Below, piece by piece: positions 61,035 through 64,000 of a stretch of DNA of 64,000 nucleotides. Source of the stretch: an uncultured Lachnospiraceae bacterium (GTDB taxonomy: Bacteria > Bacillota > Clostridia > Lachnospirales > Lachnospiraceae). The notes beneath the pieces are model-generated. The model made no database searches. It was not told the origin of the DNA and was given only the letters and a program-made list of their open reading frames with translations. The position numbers were made by a program, and so were the translations under genes. The stretch lies in contig CAJUQO010000003.1 in the NCBI GenBank assembly GCA_910588295.1, positions 1 to 64,000 on the forward strand. The letters run 5' to 3'. The stretch's first letter is position 1. Each line of letters starts with the position of its first letter.

Positions 61035-61490
61035 CTACTTTGTATTAGACAGATGTGCATTCATTTCCCGGATATTCCGTTTGCCCACCAGATATTCTAT
61101 GACCCATATGATGGCAAAGATCAGTGCGAATATCCCGAAATAGCTTAAACATCCCTTGAGGCTGTGTTCCATCCAGTACATGAAGTATGCGACCGGCATC
61201 ATGATTACGGAGATGATCAGGAAGTAAACGCCTGTCTGTATCACCAGGCTCCATTTTTCCGTTTCCCATACGACAGAGCCCGCGGCGCAGCCCGCCCCCA
61301 GCAGCCCGCAGAGGAAGGCTTGCAAAGTTACGGCATAGATTTCATTTCCCATGGCGGCGGCCAGTTCAGGTACGCAGGGCGAGTAATACCCTTGTGCCCA
61401 GATCAGCGATATAACGATTGTAATCACATAGCCGATGGCGATACCGACCGGGAATCCCAGAAGCCCGCGCAAAATTATTTTCTTTATCAT
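61035..61490 (-). CDS. DUF3021 membrane protein, partner of the LytTR regulator
   Basis: A 151-residue protein with four membrane helices (about 7-28, 48-72, 82-106 and 110-134). It matches the DUF3021 family, which typically sits right after a LytTR regulator gene. In streptococcal LytTR regulatory systems such as HdrRM and BrsRM a membrane partner holds the regulator inactive. The same role is likely here, but the signal is unknown. GAGGTG lies before the ATG at 61490, next to the stop of the regulator gene, so the two are coupled. Confidence 0.8.
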   Translation of the reverse strand: MIKKIILRGLLGFPVGIAIGYVITIVISLIWAQGYYSPCVPELAAAMGNEIYAVTLQAFLCGLLGAGCAAGSVVWETEKWSLVIQTGVYFLIISVIMMPVAYFMYWMEHSLKGCLSYFGIFALIFAIIWVIEYLVGKRNIREMNAHLSNTK

Positions 61491-61500
61491 ATTCTTCACC

Positions 61501-61941
61501 TCATATTCCTAATATTTTTTTGATTTTGGAAACATAGCGTCTGGAGACATAGGCCGTTGACCCGTCAGACAATTTAACACAGATGGTTCCCGTAAAACTC
61601 AGATCAAAATGGCTGACCTTTTTCAGATTGATGATCTCCGAATGGGAGATACGGACAAACCGGCGAGAATCCAGCCGTTCTTCCAGCTCGTACAGCCGGA
61701 GGCGCAGGGTATATTCGCCGCTTTCTGTCACAGCGAACACTTTCCCGGCGCCGGTGTAGATCCGTATCAGATTGGCCGGATCCAGCACTTCGATCTTATC
61801 ATCTTTGCTGCCGGAAATAAGCTGGGGCGTGTCGTCGGACAGCTTTCGCAGGAGAGCATGGATCTCCTCTGTCATGGAGGCAGTCTGTATGACCACCCTG
61901 GGCTCTGTGCAGGAAGACTCGATCTTGATTTCCACCTGCAT
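61501..61941 (-). CDS. LytTR-family DNA-binding regulator without receiver domain
   Basis: A 146-residue protein. An N-terminal region of about 45 residues with no receiver domain precedes a LytTR domain (about 48-146) with GKVFAVTESGEYTLRLRLYELEERL, FVRISHSEIINLKKV and AYVSRRYVSKIKKIL. The AGGGAGGTGATT site fixes the start at 61941. Lacking a phosphorylation domain, it is probably controlled by the DUF3021 protein encoded next. Two 12-bp direct repeats lie just upstream of its promoter. Confidence 0.9.
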   Translation of the reverse strand: MQVEIKIESSCTEPRVVIQTASMTEEIHALLRKLSDDTPQLISGSKDDKIEVLDPANLIRIYTGAGKVFAVTESGEYTLRLRLYELEERLDSRRFVRISHSEIINLKKVSHFDLSFTGTICVKLSDGSTAYVSRRYVSKIKKILGI

Positions 61942-61978
61942 GAAATCACCTCCCTTCTTTGTGATTCTCTGTGACGAT

Positions 61979-62007
61979 ATTATAAGAAAAAAATATATGG
62001 CTTTCAA
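61979..62007 (-). promoter_or_regulatory. Promoter of the LytTR-DUF3021 operon
   Basis: On the minus strand TTGAAA (62007-62002) and a perfect TATAAT (61984-61979) are separated by exactly 17 bp, about 38 bp before the regulator's start codon. Confidence 0.8.
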
Positions 62008-62020
62008 TTGATTTGCCATG

Positions 62021-62053
62021 GGTGGTTGATTTTGGGATACAGGTGGTTAATTT
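62021..62053 (-). promoter_or_regulatory. Direct-repeat binding site for the LytTR regulator
   Basis: GGTGGTTGATTT (62021-62032) and GGTGGTTAATTT (62042-62053) repeat with a 21-bp period, two helical turns. They begin 14 bp upstream of the -35 box. Tandem direct repeats of this spacing are what LytTR dimers bind, so positive autoregulation is likely. Confidence 0.7.
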
Positions 62054-62081
62054 GCGTGAAAATAATGTTTACTATAAAAAG

Positions 62082-62128
62082 CAGCCTTTATGGCTGTTTT
62101 TTTGGTTTGCGCGCCATGGGCGCGCTTT
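62082..62128 (+). terminator. Orphan tandem terminator-like hairpins
   Basis: CAGCC (62082-62086) with GGCTG (62092-62096) leads into a T7 run. A second stem GCGCGCC (62109-62115) with GGCGCGC (62119-62125) is followed by TTT. No plus-strand gene lies upstream between the SEC-C terminator and here, so they may be left over from a lost gene. Confidence 0.55.
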
Positions 62129-62133
62129 AAAGG

Positions 62134-62280
62134 TTGCATTTGCGTATGCGACTGCGTATGATTATCTGTAAACAATGGAAAGCGCCGAAAAAGCGGCAGT
62201 GGGGATTGCAGAAACCAGGAAGCCGAATGGCACATACTGGTGGTGTGAGAGGGGAGGTTTATCCCCCCCTACTCGATTCT
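62134..62280 (+). mobile_element. Remnant of the 3' end of a group II intron
   Basis: Codons from 62134 read LHLRMRLRMIICKQWKAPKK, like the R-x-R-M-x-x-W-K-Q-W-K segment near the C-terminus of group II intron maturases. Right after it come AGCCGAATGGCACATACTGG, resembling domain V with its internal hairpin loop deleted, and GTGTGAGAGGGGAGG...CCTACTCGATT, resembling domain VI with a bulged A in CTACTC. The order maturase end, domain V, domain VI is that of a group II intron 3' end. The 5' part is absent and domain V is broken, so it should be inert. The match is from memory. Confidence 0.6.
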
Positions 62281-62330
62281 AAATTAATTCTAAAAAATGG
62301 CAGTCGGGCCAATGTAAACAGAAATTCATG

Positions 62331-62359
62331 TTGCATTTTACAGGGATGTCTAGTATATT
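62331..62359 (+). promoter_or_regulatory. Promoter of the plsX-acpP operon
   Basis: TTGCAT (62331-62336) and TATATT (62354-62359) have 17-bp spacing, 114 bp before plsX. No FapR-like operator was recognised. Confidence 0.6.
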
Positions 62360-62473
62360 TACTTGTAGTGCAAAGCGGCGTCTGCGTCTGGATTTAACAG
62401 CACAAGGGCGCTAAAAACGGTTTGTAACAGGAAAAATATCGAACTGTTACCAAGCTTTGCGTTGGAGGAGAAC

Positions 62474-63490
62474 ATGAGTAAACTTGTAAGAGTTGCCGTG
62501 GACGCTATGGGTGGCGATCATGCGCCCCAGGCTATTGTCCAGGGAGCTGTGGATGCCCTGCAGATGAGGAACGATCTGTTTATTTTCCTCGCGGGCAGGG
62601 AGGAGGCCATTCGGACAGAGCTGGCGAAATACACGTATCCGGCAGAACGGGTGCAGATCGTACCGGCCACGGAGGTTATTGAGACCGGGGAACCTCCCGT
62701 ACATGCCATTCGGTCAAAGAAGGATTCGTCGATGGTGGCAGCGCTGGGCCTTCTCAGGAAGGGCGAGGCCGATGCGTTTGTTTCGGCGGGAAGCACCGGG
62801 GCCGTACTGGTGGGCGGACAGTTATTTGCCGGCAAGCTGAAGGGAGTGGAACGTGCGCCGCTGGCGCCTTTGATACCCACGGCTAAGGGAAATGCGCTGC
62901 TGATCGACTGCGGCGCCAATGTGGATGCGAGGCCCAGCCATCTGGTTCAGTTTGCCAGGATGGGTTCCATTTATATGGAAAGTATTATGGGGGTGAAGTC
63001 TCCCCGGGTGGCGCTGGTGAATATCGGCGCGGAGGAGGAGAAGGGCAATGCTCTGGTGAAAGAGACGTATCCTTTGCTGAAAGCATGTAAGGATATCCAT
63101 TTTGTGGGTAATATTGAAGCCCGGGACATTCCGGCAGGCCAGGCGGATGTGGTGGTCTGCGAGGCTTTCGTGGGAAATGTCATCCTCAAGATGTACGAGG
63201 GTGTTGGGAATGCGATGATCAAGAAGATCAAAGAAGGTATGATGAGTTCTCTGCGCAGCAAGGTCGGTGCGCTGCTGATCAAACCGGCTTTGAAGGCAAC
63301 CCTCAAGGATTTTGACGTCTCTCAGTATGGAGGAGCCCCTCTTCTGGGGCTAAAGGGACTGGTGGTGAAGTCCCATGGCAGCTCAGATGCCAATGAAATA
63401 AAAAATTCTATTTTACAGTGTATTCAGTTCAAAGAGCAAAACATAAGCGAAAAGATTAAAGAACACATGAACACGGAGGAAGAGAGGTAA
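62474..63490 (+). CDS. plsX: Phosphate acyltransferase PlsX
   Basis: A 338-residue enzyme that makes acyl-phosphate from acyl-ACP for phospholipid synthesis. Family motifs are VAVDAMGGDHAP at the start, FVSAGSTGAVLVGG, LIDCGANVDARPSHLVQFA, GEE-like NIGAEEEKGN and the final GGAPLLGLKGLVVKSHGSS. TTGGAGGAG precedes the ATG at 62474. It leads a plsX-acpP-rnc arrangement that is conserved in Firmicutes, without rpmF in front here. Confidence 0.96.
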   Translation: MSKLVRVAVDAMGGDHAPQAIVQGAVDALQMRNDLFIFLAGREEAIRTELAKYTYPAERVQIVPATEVIETGEPPVHAIRSKKDSSMVAALGLLRKGEADAFVSAGSTGAVLVGGQLFAGKLKGVERAPLAPLIPTAKGNALLIDCGANVDARPSHLVQFARMGSIYMESIMGVKSPRVALVNIGAEEEKGNALVKETYPLLKACKDIHFVGNIEARDIPAGQADVVVCEAFVGNVILKMYEGVGNAMIKKIKEGMMSSLRSKVGALLIKPALKATLKDFDVSQYGGAPLLGLKGLVVKSHGSSDANEIKNSILQCIQFKEQNISEKIKEHMNTEEER

Positions 63491-63493
63491 GGT

Positions 63494-63718
63494 ATGGAAT
63501 TTGAAAAAATGCAGGATATCATTGCCGAAGTATTGAACGTAGACAAAGATGAAATCACTATGGATACGACATTTGTGGATGATCTGGGTGCGGATTCTCT
63601 GGATGTGTTCCAGATTATCATGGGCCTGGAAGAGGAATTTGATATCGAGATTCCTACGGAGATCGCTGAGAAGATGGTTACGGTGGGCGATGCTGTGGAG
63701 GCGATCAAGAACGTATAG
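63494..63718 (+). CDS. acpP: Acyl carrier protein
   Basis: A 74-residue acidic four-helix protein. The phosphopantetheine attachment Ser 35 lies in LGADSLDVFQIIMGLEEEF. It carries growing acyl chains in fatty acid synthesis and is the substrate source for PlsX, encoded 3 bp upstream. The length and sequence are standard, although Phe follows DSLDV where many have Val-Glu. Confidence 0.95.
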   Translation: MEFEKMQDIIAEVLNVDKDEITMDTTFVDDLGADSLDVFQIIMGLEEEFDIEIPTEIAEKMVTVGDAVEAIKNV

Positions 63719-63773
63719 TACAGACGGCTTAGGCAGGAGATATAGTTGGAGTGCGGCTGGCACTCATTAGGCG

Positions 63774-63834
63774 GGAAAGGGGACAGGAGAACAGCTTGTA
63801 CCAGGTATGGGCAGTCACCTGTCTCCTTTCCTTT
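63774..63834 (+). other. Long hairpin between acpP and rnc
   Basis: GGAAAGGGGACAGG (63774-63787) pairs with CCTGTCTCCTTTCC (63818-63831) over 14 positions, one of them a G/T wobble, with a 30-nt loop. TTT follows. It could be a weak terminator or, lying in front of rnc, an RNase III processing site. A smaller GAGTGC/GCACTC hairpin precedes it at 63749-63765. Confidence 0.6.
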
Positions 63835-63873
63835 GAAAGATAGGGGCGGGTTTTCTGCAGAAGGAGGGAGAGC

Positions 63874-64000
63874 ATGAAACTGGAAAATCTGGAGAAAAAG
63901 ATCGGTTATCAGTTTAGCCGACGGGAGCTACTTAGAATGGCGGTATGCCACAGTTCCTACGTTAACGAACACAGAATGGAACGGCTGGACTGTAATGAGC
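63874..64000 (+). CDS. rnc: Ribonuclease III, N-terminal part
   Basis: The first 42 codons are visible before the window ends: MKLENLEKKIGYQFSRRELL, then LRMAVCHSSYVNEHRMERLDCNE. The L-x-x-A-x-x-H-S-S-Y-x-N-E pattern and the approach to the NERLE catalytic motif identify RNase III, which cuts double-stranded RNA in rRNA maturation. AGGAGGGAG lies before the ATG. plsX-acpP-rnc is a known order in Firmicutes. Confidence 0.9.
   Translation, partial: MKLENLEKKIGYQFSRRELLRMAVCHSSYVNEHRMERLDCNE

Noticed and set aside
62134..62397. An 87-residue TTG-started ORF before plsX
   Set aside because: There is no ribosome binding site, and the first part is better explained as the end of a group II intron maturase; the rest runs through intron-like RNA domains and a promoter.
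1..64000. CRISPR arrays, tRNA or rRNA genes, complete insertion sequences, prophage genes, replication origin
   Set aside because: Scanned on both strands by eye; no regularly spaced repeats, cloverleaf genes, transposase or phage structural genes, or clusters of DnaA boxes were recognised.

Overview
The window looks like chromosome of a spore-forming, low-to-mid GC Gram-positive anaerobe of the Clostridia, most likely Lachnospiraceae. The signs are a clostridial-type 6S RNA, a tRNA-Phe T-box in front of pheST, an infC-rpmI-rplT operon with an L20-type leader, a yicC-remA-gmk-rpoZ cluster, a SpoIID-domain protein, a Csp-like subtilase, very strong AGGAGG ribosome binding sites and consensus sigma-A promoters. 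It is ordinary core genome with accessory pieces set into it. No tRNA, rRNA, CRISPR array, complete IS element or prophage was found.

Layout. 1-300: a threonyl-tRNA synthetase-like tail joined to a LacI-family tail, possibly a contig-edge artefact. 371-5395: ribose-type ABC transporter operon (permease, double ATPase, permease, lipoprotein) with a LacI-type operator. 5447-7691: AraC regulator and a URO-D-fold protein. 7800-14802: second sugar ABC operon headed by a membrane-anchored parvulin-like protein. 15085-16906: pckA. 17088-17351: 6S RNA. 17392-19733: SpoIID and YihY proteins. 19741-25332: T-box, pheS, pheT, a histidine phosphatase and queA. 25333-26260: an AT-rich two-gene insert. 26700-29135: a candidate small RNA and a REC/HD-GYP/GGDEF protein. 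29270-30674: translation operon. 30693-33091 (minus): tyrA-aroA. 33221-35807: micro-ORF, GH5 enzyme and MATE exporter. 35969-39083: two-component system with a PepSY protein. 39144-45696: EF-G paralogue, P-type ATPase and RqcH. 45777-50597: yicC, remA, gmk, rpoZ, rimO, pgsA and cinA-type genes. 50636-53694: an unusual cluster of small unknown proteins with a Csp-like protease. 53820-60968: cysK, MBL hydrolase, GntR-clpC, radA and a SEC-C protein. 61035-62053 (minus): LytTR/DUF3021 regulatory pair. 62134-62280: remnant of a group II intron. 62331-64000: plsX, acpP and the start of rnc.

How it fits together. Two sugar importers share the 8-bp operator core AAACGTTT in their leaders, so one LacI-type repressor may control both, and pckA next door fits a carbon-flow neighbourhood. 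Several units carry RNA control: the T-box, the L20-type leader, mutually exclusive hairpins before the second transporter operon, a long hairpin before yicC and another before rnc. The parts with least explanation are the LytTR/DUF3021 pair with its direct-repeat operator, the Cys/Gly-rich protein and Csp-like protease cluster, and the AT-rich two-gene insert.
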